Below are positions 34,869 to 43,985 of a DNA stretch of 64,000 nt, one piece after another. The notes beneath the pieces were generated by a model. It did not search any database, was not told the DNA's origin, and saw only the letters and a list, made by a program, of their open reading frames with translations. Source of the DNA: DASUFE01 sp036274675. Lineage in GTDB: Bacteria > Pseudomonadota > Gammaproteobacteria > HTCC5015. The first letter of the stretch is position 1; each line of letters starts with the position of its first letter. The DNA lies in NCBI GenBank assembly GCA_036274675.1, contig DASUFE010000122.1, positions 1 through 64,000 of the forward strand, read 5' to 3'. The position numbers and the translations under genes are program-made.

Positions 34869-35726
34869 ATGCCGCGCGTGTTGTGGAAAGGAGTAATCAG
34901 TTTCGGTCTCGTGAACATGCCGATACGGATGTACACGGCCATACGTGACCGCAGTCTGCGTTTTCACATGTTGACGCAGGACGGCAGTTGCCGGCTGCGA
35001 CAGAAGCTGTATTGCCCGGAGACCGGCAAGGAATACAACTTCAACGAAACGGCGCGCGGCTATGAAGTGGCGCCCGATCAGTACGTATTGCTGGACGATG
35101 AAGAGATCCGCAAGCTGCTGCCTGAAACCGGGCGCAACATTGAGATCGAGGATTTCGTCGCGCTTGAGGAAATAGATCCCATCCGCTATAACCGGCCGTA
35201 CTTTCTCGCCCCCGCCGAGGGCGGCTCGAAGCCCTATCGCCTTCTGATCGAAGCGATGGAGCGGACGGGCAAGGTCGGTATTGCGCGTTTCGTGCTGCAT
35301 AACAAGCAGCATCTGGCCGCGGTCCGCGTCATGCAGGGCGGTCTTGCACTTTCCACCATGTATTGGCCGGACGAGGTGCTCGCCCTGCAGGATGTAGTGG
35401 CGGTTCCGGAAGACAAGGTAGACGCCAAGCAGATCGAGCTTGCGAACAACCTGATCGAGGCGATGACCAAGTCCTTCGACCCGGCGCGCTACACCGATAC
35501 CTACCGTGAGAAGCTGGCCGAGCTTATCGAGCGCAAGGCCGAAGGCAAACGCATACCGCTGCCGAGCGAGCCGCAGAAGACCGCTCAAGTAGTGGACCTG
35601 ATGGAGGCGCTCAAGCGCAGCCTGGAAAAGAGCGGACAGAAAGCCCCGAGGAAGAAGAGTGGCACCCACCCGAAGAGCGGCGCCGGACAGAAGAACGGCG
35701 GCCGCAAGAAGACCGCCTCGCGTTAG
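34869..35726 (+). CDS. ku: Ku protein, non-homologous end joining
   Basis: 285 residues. Bacterial Ku core: RVLWKGVISFGLVNMPIRMY, CPETGKEYNFNETARGYEVA, DFVALEEIDPIRYNRPYFLA, and MYWPDEVLALQDV. It homodimerises as a ring on double-strand DNA ends and recruits LigD. The last 40 residues are Lys/Gly-rich (KKSGTHPKSGAGQKNGGRKK), as in other Ku proteins with DNA-binding tails. The start is supported by GAGGAGGAAG. Its 3' end overlaps ligD by 68 bp, so the two are translationally coupled. Confidence 0.95.
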   Translation: MPRVLWKGVISFGLVNMPIRMYTAIRDRSLRFHMLTQDGSCRLRQKLYCPETGKEYNFNETARGYEVAPDQYVLLDDEEIRKLLPETGRNIEIEDFVALEEIDPIRYNRPYFLAPAEGGSKPYRLLIEAMERTGKVGIARFVLHNKQHLAAVRVMQGGLALSTMYWPDEVLALQDVVAVPEDKVDAKQIELANNLIEAMTKSFDPARYTDTYREKLAELIERKAEGKRIPLPSEPQKTAQVVDLMEALKRSLEKSGQKAPRKKSGTHPKSGAGQKNGGRKKTASR

Positions 35727-38187
35727 CAAGCGCGCGCTCGAGGCTTATCAAAAGAAGCGCGACTTCGCACACACCCCCGAACCCGCGGGAGTCGATGCCG
35801 TGTCGGATCCCGGCAATCTCTCGTTTGTAATCCAGAAACATGCTGCCCGGCGTCTGCACTACGATTTCCGGCTCGAGTTGGACGGCGTCCTGCTGTCCTG
35901 GGCCTGCCCGAAGGGGCCAAGTCTGGATCCCGATGACAAGACCCTGGCGGTGCGTGTCGAAGATCATCCGCTGGAATATGGCGGCTTCGAGGGCGTGATC
36001 CCCAAGGGTGGTTACGGGGCCGGCACGGTGATGCTGTGGGACCGCGGGCGCTGGGACCCGACTACCGATCCGCACGAGGGGCTGCGCAAGGGTCATCTGT
36101 CGTTCGTGCTGCATGGCGAGCGTCTCAGAGGCGGTTTCGCCCTGGTAAAAATCCGCAATACCGACGGCGCAAAAGGGGATTCATGGCTGTTGCTGAAAAG
36201 TCGTGATGAACGTGCGGATGCGGGTTCTGGGCGCCGGGTGCTGCAAGAGAATGCGGTCAGCGTCGAGAGCGGCCGCAGCATGGACGAGATCGCCTCCGAG
36301 CAGCAGCGGGTATGGACGCGCTCGGGTGAGTTGCCGACACGGGCCGAACTGGCGGCGTTGCCCGGGGCTACGCGGCGAAAAATCCCCTGGCCGCTGGAAC
36401 CGCAGCTGCCCACGCTGGTAGCGCAACTCCCGGAAGGAGCCGACTGGTTGCACGAACTCAAGCTTGACGGTTACCGCTTGCTGATCCGCCTGCGCGGCGG
36501 CAAAGCCGAACTCTGGACGCGCGGCGCGCAGGACTGGACGTCCCGTCTTGCTGTGATCGCGCGCGCTGCGGAGCAATTGCCGCTCGAAGACGCGGTGATC
36601 GACGGCGAACTGGTGGCGCCGGATGAACGGGGCCACACCTCTTTCAGCGCATTGCAGCGCGCTATCGATGCGGAACCTCTGCGGCTGCATTTCTACGCCT
36701 TCGATCTGTTGCAGGCTCAGGGCGTGGATCTGCGCGAGCTGCCTTTGCGCGAACGCAAGTCCATATTGAAGCGCCTGCTGCCGGCGGAACCCGGCCGTAT
36801 CCGTTACAGCGATCATGTGGCCGCGCAGGGCAGGGTGGTTTACGAGCGCGCCTGCGAGCTCGGTGTCGAAGGCATCGTCAGCAAGCGTGCAGAGGCGCCG
36901 TATCGCAGCGGCCGCGGCCGCGACTGGGTGAAGGTAAAGTGCCTGGGGCGTGAGGAGTTTGTGGTAGGAGGCTATATAACGCGCGGACGCAATCCGCTGG
37001 CCTCGCTGTTGCTGGGTCGTTTCGACGGCGACCGGCTGATCTACGTCGGCCGCGTGGGCACCGGCTTCAATGAGGACGATTTCCGGATACTGTGCAGGCG
37101 CTTGCAAAAACTCGGACGCAAGGACCATCCATTTGCCGGTTCAAAGCCGCCGGTGGCCCGGAGTGAACGGGTGCATTGGGTGGAGCCGCGTTTACTGGTG
37201 GAAGTGAAATTCTCTGCCTGGACGGCCGACAACATCCTGCGCCACGCCTCCTTTCAGGGAATACGCGAAGACAAGCCACCGCAATCCGAGGAGGTCGCGT
37301 CAGCACCCGCGGCGCCGTTGCCGCGGCTCAGTATTTCAAACCCGGACAAGATCTTTTATCCGGAATCGGGACTGACCAAGGGCGAGATCGCCGCCTGGGT
37401 GGCGTCGATGGCGCCGTGGATTCTGCCGCACGTGGCCGATCGGCCGTTGATGGTGTTGCGCTGCCCGAATGGGTATTCGGGCAACTGTTTCTATCAGAAA
37501 CACTACGAAAATATGCAAGCCCCGCTGCATCCCGTACAGGTGCCCGGGGATGACCAGCCCTACATAACGATACGCGACGCGGCCGGACTGATTGCCCTGG
37601 TGCAGAACGGCGTGCTGGAGGTGCATCCGTGGGGATCGCGCAACGACCGGCCGGAACGGCCCGACCGGATGATCTTCGATCTGGATCCGGACGCGGCCGT
37701 GCCTTTAGACGCGGTGGTGCGCGCGGCGCACGAGCTACGGCACCGGCTCGAGGATCTGGGTTTACGCTCGTGGGTAAGATGGAGTGGAGGCAAGGGCCTG
37801 CACGTCGTGGTGCCGCTGGCGCGGCGGAACACCTGGGATGAGGTCAAAGGTTTTTCGCGCTCGCTCGCCCAGCGGATGACCCACGAACAGCCGCAGCGTT
37901 ACCTTGCCAAGGCTTCCAAGGAGCAGCGCAAGGGCAAGATTTTCATCGACTGGCTGCGCAACGGCATGGGTTCCACCGCGATCGCAAGCTGGTGGTTCCG
38001 CGCGCGCAAGGGCGCACCGGTGGCGCTGCCGCTCCAGTGGTCGGATCTCGACGGCGCGATGAACCTGGACGTCTGGCGCGTGCCGCTGGTGCAACCACCG
38101 AAACGCGATCCGTGGGCGGGGTTCTTCGATGAAAAACAGACCATTACCGCCGCGATGCGGCGCAGGCTTGATATAAAACGGAGCTGA
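35659..38187 (+). CDS. ligD: LigD: 3'-phosphoesterase, ATP-dependent DNA ligase and polymerase
   Basis: 842 residues from a GTG at 35659, required because no start codon exists before the phosphoesterase domain otherwise; GAGGA lies upstream. Order is phosphoesterase (about 30-190; LHYDFRLELDGVLLSWACPK, GGFEGVIPKGGYGAGT), ligase (about 215-530; lysine nucleophile in ELKLDGYRL, and GIVSKRAEAPYRSGRGRDWV) and primase-like polymerase (about 555-830; MIFDLDPD, WSGGKGLHVVVPL). This is the Pseudomonas-type arrangement. It trims, fills and seals ends held by Ku. The N-terminal 25 residues are basic and lie in the overlap with ku. Confidence 0.95.
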   Translation: MAPTRRAAPDRRTAAARRPPRVSKRALEAYQKKRDFAHTPEPAGVDAVSDPGNLSFVIQKHAARRLHYDFRLELDGVLLSWACPKGPSLDPDDKTLAVRVEDHPLEYGGFEGVIPKGGYGAGTVMLWDRGRWDPTTDPHEGLRKGHLSFVLHGERLRGGFALVKIRNTDGAKGDSWLLLKSRDERADAGSGRRVLQENAVSVESGRSMDEIASEQQRVWTRSGELPTRAELAALPGATRRKIPWPLEPQLPTLVAQLPEGADWLHELKLDGYRLLIRLRGGKAELWTRGAQDWTSRLAVIARAAEQLPLEDAVIDGELVAPDERGHTSFSALQRAIDAEPLRLHFYAFDLLQAQGVDLRELPLRERKSILKRLLPAEPGRIRYSDHVAAQGRVVYERACELGVEGIVSKRAEAPYRSGRGRDWVKVKCLGREEFVVGGYITRGRNPLASLLLGRFDGDRLIYVGRVGTGFNEDDFRILCRRLQKLGRKDHPFAGSKPPVARSERVHWVEPRLLVEVKFSAWTADNILRHASFQGIREDKPPQSEEVASAPAAPLPRLSISNPDKIFYPESGLTKGEIAAWVASMAPWILPHVADRPLMVLRCPNGYSGNCFYQKHYENMQAPLHPVQVPGDDQPYITIRDAAGLIALVQNGVLEVHPWGSRNDRPERPDRMIFDLDPDAAVPLDAVVRAAHELRHRLEDLGLRSWVRWSGGKGLHVVVPLARRNTWDEVKGFSRSLAQRMTHEQPQRYLAKASKEQRKGKIFIDWLRNGMGSTAIASWWFRARKGAPVALPLQWSDLDGAMNLDVWRVPLVQPPKRDPWAGFFDEKQTITAAMRRRLDIKRS

Positions 38188-38210
38188 GTATTAAAGATTT
38201 TATATTTAGC

Positions 38211-38286
38211 CTCGCCAAGACGCGAAGACGCCAGGATTTCTAATTAAAATTTTTAGTATTTCTTTGCGCCTTGGGGTCTTGGCGAG
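38211..38286. repeat. Imperfect palindromic repeat of the cgccaagacgcgaagacgc type
   Basis: CTCGCCAAGA (38211-38220) pairs exactly with TCTTGGCGAG (38277-38286). The inner arms (CGCGAAGACGCCAGGA and TCTTTGCGCCTTGGGG) pair with mismatches around an AT-rich loop. Arms are built of short units near GACGCGAA. It sits between the convergent ligD and phospholipase-D genes. This sequence type is common in bacterial intergenic DNA (general knowledge). Confidence 0.7.
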
Positions 38287-38321
38287 AAAAGAATTTATAC
38301 AGGCTGTGGCAACGCGGCGTA

Positions 38322-39584
38322 TTACATTTGGCTCGCAAGAAAAGATATGCTCCTCTCCCATATTTTCTCCACCAGTGACCGCGCGCGCCATTTCTTCAGG
38401 GTGACGCGTTCGGATTGTTTGAGGTCGCGCTCGAACACTTCCGTCATCTCCAGCGCGAAGGCCTCATCGTATACATTCAGATTGGCCTCGTCATTGAGAC
38501 GGAACGAGCGGTTGTCGAAGTTGGTGGAGCCGACCGACACCATGAAATCATCGACGATCAGCATCTTGCAGTGATACATGGTCGGTTTGTACTCGTAGAT
38601 CTCGATGCCCGCGGCCAGCAGCCTGCCCCAGCGCGCGCGCGAAGCGCGGCGCACGGATTGCGCGTCGATATATTCCCCGGGGATGATGATCTGGATCCGG
38701 ACCCCGCGCCGGGCGGCCTTCACCAGAGCCCTGATCGCGAGCGCTTCCGGCACAAAGTAGGAGCTGGAAAGACGGATCGAGCGCTGGGCGGCGGTGATCG
38801 ACAGCAGGTACATCAGGTGCATGCTTTCGCTGCCGCTCGAGGGCGAGCTGCTGAACATCTGGGCGGCCTTTTCCCCCTGCGGGGACAACAGCGGGAAATA
38901 ATCGCCGCCGTGCAGCACCCGGCCTTCCGCCTTCATCCAGTTATCCAGGAACACGGCCTGGAATTCGGCGGCGACCGGTCCCTCGACCGAGAAGTGCGAG
39001 TCGCGCCATTCCGCCGGAGACTCCGCGTTGCCTTGCCAGTGGTCCGCGATGCCGACGCCGCCGGTGAAACCGATCCGGCCGTCGATCACCAGCAGTTTGC
39101 GGTGAGTGCGGTTATTCATGCGGGTGATGTTGTACCAGTGAGGTTTGTGGTAGCGCACGCATTCGATGCCGGCGTCGAGCATTTTCGCAAGCAGCGCCTG
39201 ATCCATACTGATGCTGCCCACCCAGTCCAGCAGCAGATGCACCTTGACGCCCGCCCGCGCGCGCTCGCACAAGGCCTCCGCGAATTCGTTGCCGATGCGG
39301 CCGGACCAGTAGATATAGGTTTCGAAGGTGATGGTTTTGCGGGCGCCGCGGATGGCCTCCAGCATCGCCGGAAAGATTTCACATCCGTTCTCGTAATGCC
39401 GGATCCTGTTGCCTTGCAGGATCGCCGGTCCCAGCAGCATGCCCATGGAGCGCAGGAACTGGGTATCCCGGATCGGATACAGCCGCTTGATCGACGCCTG
39501 AATCTTTTTCTCGCCCGTGACGAAGTTGGCGACGATGAGCGTGATCAGTAGCGTGCATAGGACTGCCAGTACGATCGAAAACAT
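38322..39584 (-). CDS. Phospholipase D family cardiolipin synthase-like protein
   Basis: 420 residues. One N-terminal membrane segment (about 3-22), then two PLD domains with complete HKD motifs: HRKLLVIDGRIGFTGG (near 160) and HCKMLIVDDFMVSVGS (near 343), the second followed by TNFDNRS. It should transfer phosphatidyl groups to make cardiolipin at the inner membrane, like ClsB/ClsC-type enzymes. Segments such as ITFETYIYWSGRIGNEFAEA are typical. It is convergent with ligD and has a small conserved gene 84 bp upstream. Exact substrate is not certain. Confidence 0.9.
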   Translation of the reverse strand: MFSIVLAVLCTLLITLIVANFVTGEKKIQASIKRLYPIRDTQFLRSMGMLLGPAILQGNRIRHYENGCEIFPAMLEAIRGARKTITFETYIYWSGRIGNEFAEALCERARAGVKVHLLLDWVGSISMDQALLAKMLDAGIECVRYHKPHWYNITRMNNRTHRKLLVIDGRIGFTGGVGIADHWQGNAESPAEWRDSHFSVEGPVAAEFQAVFLDNWMKAEGRVLHGGDYFPLLSPQGEKAAQMFSSSPSSGSESMHLMYLLSITAAQRSIRLSSSYFVPEALAIRALVKAARRGVRIQIIIPGEYIDAQSVRRASRARWGRLLAAGIEIYEYKPTMYHCKMLIVDDFMVSVGSTNFDNRSFRLNDEANLNVYDEAFALEMTEVFERDLKQSERVTLKKWRARSLVEKIWERSISFLASQM

Positions 39585-39668
39585 CCGGAACCTGTTTCAG
39601 TTACTCAACTTGCCGACACTGTTAAAGCGCCGGGTCAAAACCTGCGCCACGAGCACGTTTTGGAATGA

Positions 39669-39851
39669 TTACCGGCCCCGATTTTTGCCGCGCGCCGGCG
39701 GACCATGGCGGATGATCGGGGTGGCCGCGGGAGGATCGCTCGCGGGAAAGGATTCCCTGACCGCCTCGTCCACGCGCTCTTCCTCGAGCAGACGTTCCTT
39801 TTCGGCCAGGGTTTGTTCCTGCCGTTTTGCGATTTTTTTTGTCCTGGCCAT
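39669..39851 (-). CDS. Small conserved protein with RESFPASDPP motif
   Basis: 60 residues. A Lys/Glu-rich helical start (MARTKKIAKRQEQTLAEKER) leads to VDEAVRESFPASDPPAATPI. The motif ESFPASDPPA recurs in short uncharacterised proteins across many proteobacteria, which is the main reason for accepting this gene. There is no membrane segment, and function is unknown. It lies on the same strand as the phospholipase-D gene and may share its transcript. Confidence 0.68.
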   Translation of the reverse strand: MARTKKIAKRQEQTLAEKERLLEEERVDEAVRESFPASDPPAATPIIRHGPPARGKNRGR

Positions 39852-39977
39852 TTTCCGCCGCTCCGGGATTAATGTCGGTTAACCTATCGGACAGGACAGG
39901 CTTCCCAGCATTCCGCGCAGCGGATTTGTGCTTATCGGGCTGGCTCCCCGCCCCGCCAGTGCTAGAATTTGCGGCAT

Positions 39978-40775
39978 ATGAGCAGGTCCGTACTTACAGC
40001 ATTGTTTGCCGCCTTGATTTGCACGGGCTGCAGCGCCGCGGTCAGGACTGACCATTACGCCGTTGCCCAAGGATTTGAAAAAACCGTGGTGGAAGGCGCC
40101 GGCTTCAGGCATGTGGTTTATCTCAACCGTCGCGCCGAAGATTCCGGCGAGGCGCTGAACGTATATATAGAAGGAGACGGCGCGCCCTGGATTTTGCGCC
40201 GCTTCGTGGCGAAGAATCCCACCTCAGCCAATACCTTGATGCTGCATCTTATGGCGCAGGATTCCGCGCCCGCTCTCTATCTCGGACGTCCCTGCTATTT
40301 CGGCCTGCACCAGGACGCGGGCTGCGATCCAAAATACTGGAGCAGCGACCGCTATTCCGCGGCCGTGGTGAATAGCATGGCGGCGGCCCTGGCCCGTGTC
40401 GCGCCAGGCAGGGAAGTGAACCTGTTCGGACACAGTGGCGGCGGCGCGCTGGCGGTACTGCTGGCCGCGCGCGTGTCTCGGGTAAAGGCAGTGGTCACGC
40501 TGGCCGGCAATCTGGATCCCGATGCGTGGACACGCCGGCACCGCTACGAGCCGCTGCGTGGCTCCCTGAATCCCAGCCTGCAGCCGCCGCTGCCGTCCAC
40601 GATCGCTCAATACCATCTCGCCGGGGGCGGGGACAAGAATGTCGACACCGAATCCATCGAGGCTTTTGCGCGCGGCCAGCCCGGGGCTGTATTCCGTCTG
40701 TACCCGGAGCAGCGCCATGTCTGCTGCTGGGAGACAGTCTGGCCGGAAATATTGGGGAATCTGTCGCAGAAATGA
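39978..40775 (+). CDS. Exported alpha/beta-hydrolase-like protein
   Basis: 265 residues from the ATG at 39978; a TTG three codons earlier is possible. The N-terminus MSRSVLTALFAALICTGCSA is a signal peptide with a Cys at about position 18, perhaps a lipoprotein although the lipobox is imperfect. The body has YIEGDGAPW, the nucleophile elbow NLFGHSGGGALAVLLAARVS and a late ERQHVCCW-like region (PEQRHVCCWETVWP) that could give the His. It is an alpha/beta hydrolase of unknown substrate acting in the envelope. The catalytic acid is not identified. Confidence 0.78.
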   Translation: MSRSVLTALFAALICTGCSAAVRTDHYAVAQGFEKTVVEGAGFRHVVYLNRRAEDSGEALNVYIEGDGAPWILRRFVAKNPTSANTLMLHLMAQDSAPALYLGRPCYFGLHQDAGCDPKYWSSDRYSAAVVNSMAAALARVAPGREVNLFGHSGGGALAVLLAARVSRVKAVVTLAGNLDPDAWTRRHRYEPLRGSLNPSLQPPLPSTIAQYHLAGGGDKNVDTESIEAFARGQPGAVFRLYPEQRHVCCWETVWPEILGNLSQK

Positions 40776-40979
40776 AGATTGTCCCGCAAATTAAGCTTGC
40801 ATTGGCCCCGACACTCTATATACTTCCTGCACGCGGCGCATATTCGGTCTGCGCCCAGGGGTTTGAAACCAAACCCGTCGCGGTACCTTCAAGGCTCACC
40901 TCGAAATTAATCATAAATCGCATGCCCTGGACCGAACCGGAACCTTGTTCCGCACAGGTCAGCTGGAGCAAAACTTAAT
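40776..40979. other. Intergenic leader before the DEAD-box helicase
   Basis: About 200 bp; nothing beyond a probable promoter region can be named. Confidence 0.3.
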
Positions 40980-42530
40980 ATGTCGTTCAACGAACTCGGC
41001 CTCTCGGCCGAATTGCTGCGCGCCGTCGGCGAGCAGGGCTATACCGATCCCACCCCCATTCAACGCCAATCGATTCCCGTCATCCTGCAAGGCGGCGACG
41101 TCATGGCCGCGGCGCAAACCGGAACCGGCAAGACCGCCGGCTTCACCCTGCCGCTGCTGCAGCGCCTTAATACGGGGACCAAACCGCCCAAAGGAACCAT
41201 CCGCGCCCTGGTGCTGACGCCGACGCGCGAGCTGGCGGCGCAGGTGGAGGAAAGCGTGCGTCTTTATGGTCGCCATCTGCCTTTGCGTTCCGTCGCGATT
41301 TTCGGCGGCGTCAATATCAATCCGCAGATTAAAGCGTTGCGCAGTGGTGTCGACATACTGGTCGCCACGCCCGGCCGTCTGCTGGATCACGTGCAGCAAA
41401 AGACGATCGATCTGTCGAAGATCGAGATCCTGGTGCTGGACGAAGCGGACCGCATGCTGGATATGGGCTTCGCCCCCGAAGTGCGGCGCATACTCGGGCT
41501 GCTGCCGAAAGTGCGGCAGAACCTGCTGTTCTCGGCAACCTTCTCGTTCGAGATCCGGAAACTCGCCGAAGGCATCCTGCGCGACCCCGTCCTCGTCGAG
41601 GTCGGCGCGCGCAACACATCGGCGGAACTGGTGGCGCAGGTGGTACATCCGGTCGACCAGCGGCAGAAGCGCGGCCTTCTGTCCTACCTGATCAGCTCGA
41701 ACAACTGGCAACAGGTGCTGGTTTTCATCCGCACCAAGCACAGCGCGGACCGCCTCGCCCGGCAGCTGCAGGAAGACGGCCTCAAGACGGTGGCGATACA
41801 CGGCAACAAATCCCAGGGCGCCCGAACGCGCGCGCTGGCGGATTTCAAGGCGAACAAGGTGCGGGTGCTGGTCGCGACCGATATCGCGGCGCGCGGCCTG
41901 GACATCGACCAGCTGCCTCATGTGGTGAATTACGATCTGCCGAATGTTCCGGAAGATTACGTGCACCGTATCGGCCGCACCGGCCGGGCCGGCAATGAAG
42001 GCCGGGCCATCTCGCTGGTGAGTCCGGACGAGTTCAAACAATTACGGGATATCGAACGCCTGATCAAGCGCGAGCTTCCGCAGGAAACGATCTGGGAACA
42101 CGTCGCGGCAAGCTGGGGCTACGGTCAGCCGGATGTGGTTAAAGTTTCCACCCAGGCGGACGAGGCGAGCGATGGGCGGCAGTCCCGTCGCGACACCAGG
42201 CGCAGGCCGCATGGCGAACGCCGGGACTCCGGCCGCGGCAACCAGGCGCGTAACGGCGGCGGGCGCCGTCAGCACTCGCAGGCTCCGCGCGAAGAACGCA
42301 GTCAGCACGCTCGCGGCGAAGAGAAACGTCCGCGGCAGCACGATGCACGTCCGCATGCCGAGGCGAGGCATGCGCAACGTCAGGAACGTCCAGCGAACTC
42401 CGGTCGCCAGCAGCAAGCAGCACCTCAATCCGAAGTCGGATTACTCGGCAGGAATTCCGGGCGCCGCAACAAGCCGCGCCGCGGACGCAACGCCGCTATT
42501 AAAAAGGAAGTCCCTGCTTTGCTCGGCTAG
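40980..42530 (+). CDS. rhlE: DEAD-box ATP-dependent RNA helicase, RhlE type
   Basis: 516 residues. All helicase motifs are intact: Q motif GYTDPTPIQRQSIP, AQTGTGKT, PTRELAAQV, DEADRMLDMGF, SATF, ARGLDIDQLPHVVNYDLP and HRIGRTGRAG. The core ends near 375. The remaining 140 residues are disordered and very rich in Arg, Gln and His (RRDTRRRPHGERRDSGRGNQ), the usual RNA-binding tail of RhlE. It remodels RNA, in ribosome assembly and with the degradosome in relatives. It is monocistronic, with a hairpin after the stop. Confidence 0.93.
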   Translation: MSFNELGLSAELLRAVGEQGYTDPTPIQRQSIPVILQGGDVMAAAQTGTGKTAGFTLPLLQRLNTGTKPPKGTIRALVLTPTRELAAQVEESVRLYGRHLPLRSVAIFGGVNINPQIKALRSGVDILVATPGRLLDHVQQKTIDLSKIEILVLDEADRMLDMGFAPEVRRILGLLPKVRQNLLFSATFSFEIRKLAEGILRDPVLVEVGARNTSAELVAQVVHPVDQRQKRGLLSYLISSNNWQQVLVFIRTKHSADRLARQLQEDGLKTVAIHGNKSQGARTRALADFKANKVRVLVATDIAARGLDIDQLPHVVNYDLPNVPEDYVHRIGRTGRAGNEGRAISLVSPDEFKQLRDIERLIKRELPQETIWEHVAASWGYGQPDVVKVSTQADEASDGRQSRRDTRRRPHGERRDSGRGNQARNGGGRRQHSQAPREERSQHARGEEKRPRQHDARPHAEARHAQRQERPANSGRQQQAAPQSEVGLLGRNSGRRNKPRRGRNAAIKKEVPALLG

Positions 42531-42556
42531 GCCGGTATTCAGTTGACAGCACTGCG

Positions 42557-42583
42557 CGAACGGCGGTCATTGACCGCCGTTCG
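42557..42583. terminator. Palindromic hairpin between convergent rhlE and gntP-like genes
   Basis: CGAACGGCGGTCA (42557-42569) and TGACCGCCGTTCG (42571-42583) are perfect inverted copies around one base. Only TCGTTTC follows on the plus strand, so it is a weak or bidirectional terminator. Confidence 0.6.
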
Positions 42584-42605
42584 TCGTTTCCAGGCGTGAA
42601 AATCA

Positions 42606-43946
42606 CTAACTGATGATTAACTGAAGAGTCAGACAACCCGCCAGTCCCACCAGCGAGACGATCGTCTCCATCATCGTCCATGACTTGAAAGTATCGAGAA
42701 TGGACAGGTTGAAATATTCCTTGAACAGCCAGAAGCCGGTGTCGTTGACGGTGGAGAACGTCAGGCTGCCGGCGCCGATCGCCAGCACCAGCAGTTCGGG
42801 GCTGACGCCCGTCCCCTCGATCATCGGCGCCACGATACCGCCGGCGGTCAGCGCCGCGACGGTGGCGGAACCCAGAAACACGCGCAATGCGGCCGCGATG
42901 CCCCAGGCCAGCACCAGCGGCGAAACCTCGGTATCCTTGAGCGCGTCCACGATGTAGTCGCTGATGCCGCTGTCGACCAGCACTTCCTTGAACGCACCGC
43001 CCCCACCGATGATCAGCAGGATCATGGCGACGCCCTTGACCGATTCGCCCATGCCGTCCATCACGGATGACAGCGCCCGGCCCTGTTTCAGAGCGAGCGC
43101 GTAGACCGCCACCAGCAGGGAAATCAGCAGTGCGGTGACCGGCTCGCCGATAAAAATCAGGAAACGCAGGGGGAAGCTGTCTCCGCTCATTGTCAGCCTG
43201 GCAAAGGTCGCGATCGTCATCAGCAGCACCGGGGAGAGCGCGACCAGTATGCTGCTGCCGAAAGAAGGGATGCGTTCCGGCGGAATGTTGAGCGCCGGGA
43301 ACAGTTTGTCCGGCGTAGCGGTCTTGTTGTCCCGGAACAGCCGGCCGAAAACCGGGCCCGCGATGATGATGGCCGGAATCGCGAGGACCAGGCCGTACAG
43401 CAGGGTCAGGCCGATATCGGCCTTATACATGACGGCGAGCGCGGTTGGCCCCGGGTGCGGCGGCAGAAAGCCATGCGTGACTGAAAGCGAAGCCGCCATC
43501 GGAATGCCCACATAGAGCGCGGGCAGTCCGGTCGAACGGGCGATCACGAATATGATGGGGATCAGTATCACGAAGCCCACGGTGTAGAACATCGGCACCC
43601 CGACGATGAAACCGGTGGCGATGACCGACCATTGGATGTATCGCAGGCCGAATTTCTCGATCAGCTTGTTGGCGATGTTTTGCGCCGCGCCGCTGTCCGC
43701 GATCAGCGAGCCCAGCATGGCGCCGAGCCCGAGTATCAATGCGAGCTGTCCGAGCGTTCCGCCCACGCCTTTCTCGATCGATTTCAACACGCAGGTCTTC
43801 ACGGTCTCGGAGCAGACCATGGGCATGCCCTGTGCGAGGCCGACCCCGATGGCGACCAGGATGAGCGCGATAAAGGCGTTGAATCGCAGCTTGATGATCA
43901 GGAACAACAGTGCGGCGATGCCGGCGATGACGATGATGATGGGCAT
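42606..43946 (-). CDS. gntP: Gluconate:H+ symporter, GntP family
   Basis: 446 residues with about 12-14 membrane helices. Family features include ALILVAIGVGLAQGMP, GTLGQLALILGLGAMLGSLI, DSGAAQNIANKLIEKFGLRY and FLPPHPGPTALAVMYKADIG. It imports gluconate or a similar sugar acid with protons. The gluconokinase gene ends 39 bp upstream on the same strand, giving a kinase-permease operon. No repressor or phosphogluconate dehydrogenase lies nearby. Confidence 0.93.
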   Translation of the reverse strand: MPIIIVIAGIAALLFLIIKLRFNAFIALILVAIGVGLAQGMPMVCSETVKTCVLKSIEKGVGGTLGQLALILGLGAMLGSLIADSGAAQNIANKLIEKFGLRYIQWSVIATGFIVGVPMFYTVGFVILIPIIFVIARSTGLPALYVGIPMAASLSVTHGFLPPHPGPTALAVMYKADIGLTLLYGLVLAIPAIIIAGPVFGRLFRDNKTATPDKLFPALNIPPERIPSFGSSILVALSPVLLMTIATFARLTMSGDSFPLRFLIFIGEPVTALLISLLVAVYALALKQGRALSSVMDGMGESVKGVAMILLIIGGGGAFKEVLVDSGISDYIVDALKDTEVSPLVLAWGIAAALRVFLGSATVAALTAGGIVAPMIEGTGVSPELLVLAIGAGSLTFSTVNDTGFWLFKEYFNLSILDTFKSWTMMETIVSLVGLAGCLTLQLIIS

Positions 43947-43985
43947 GGCTACTCCTTATATATCTTCATATATCTTCTTAAATTT

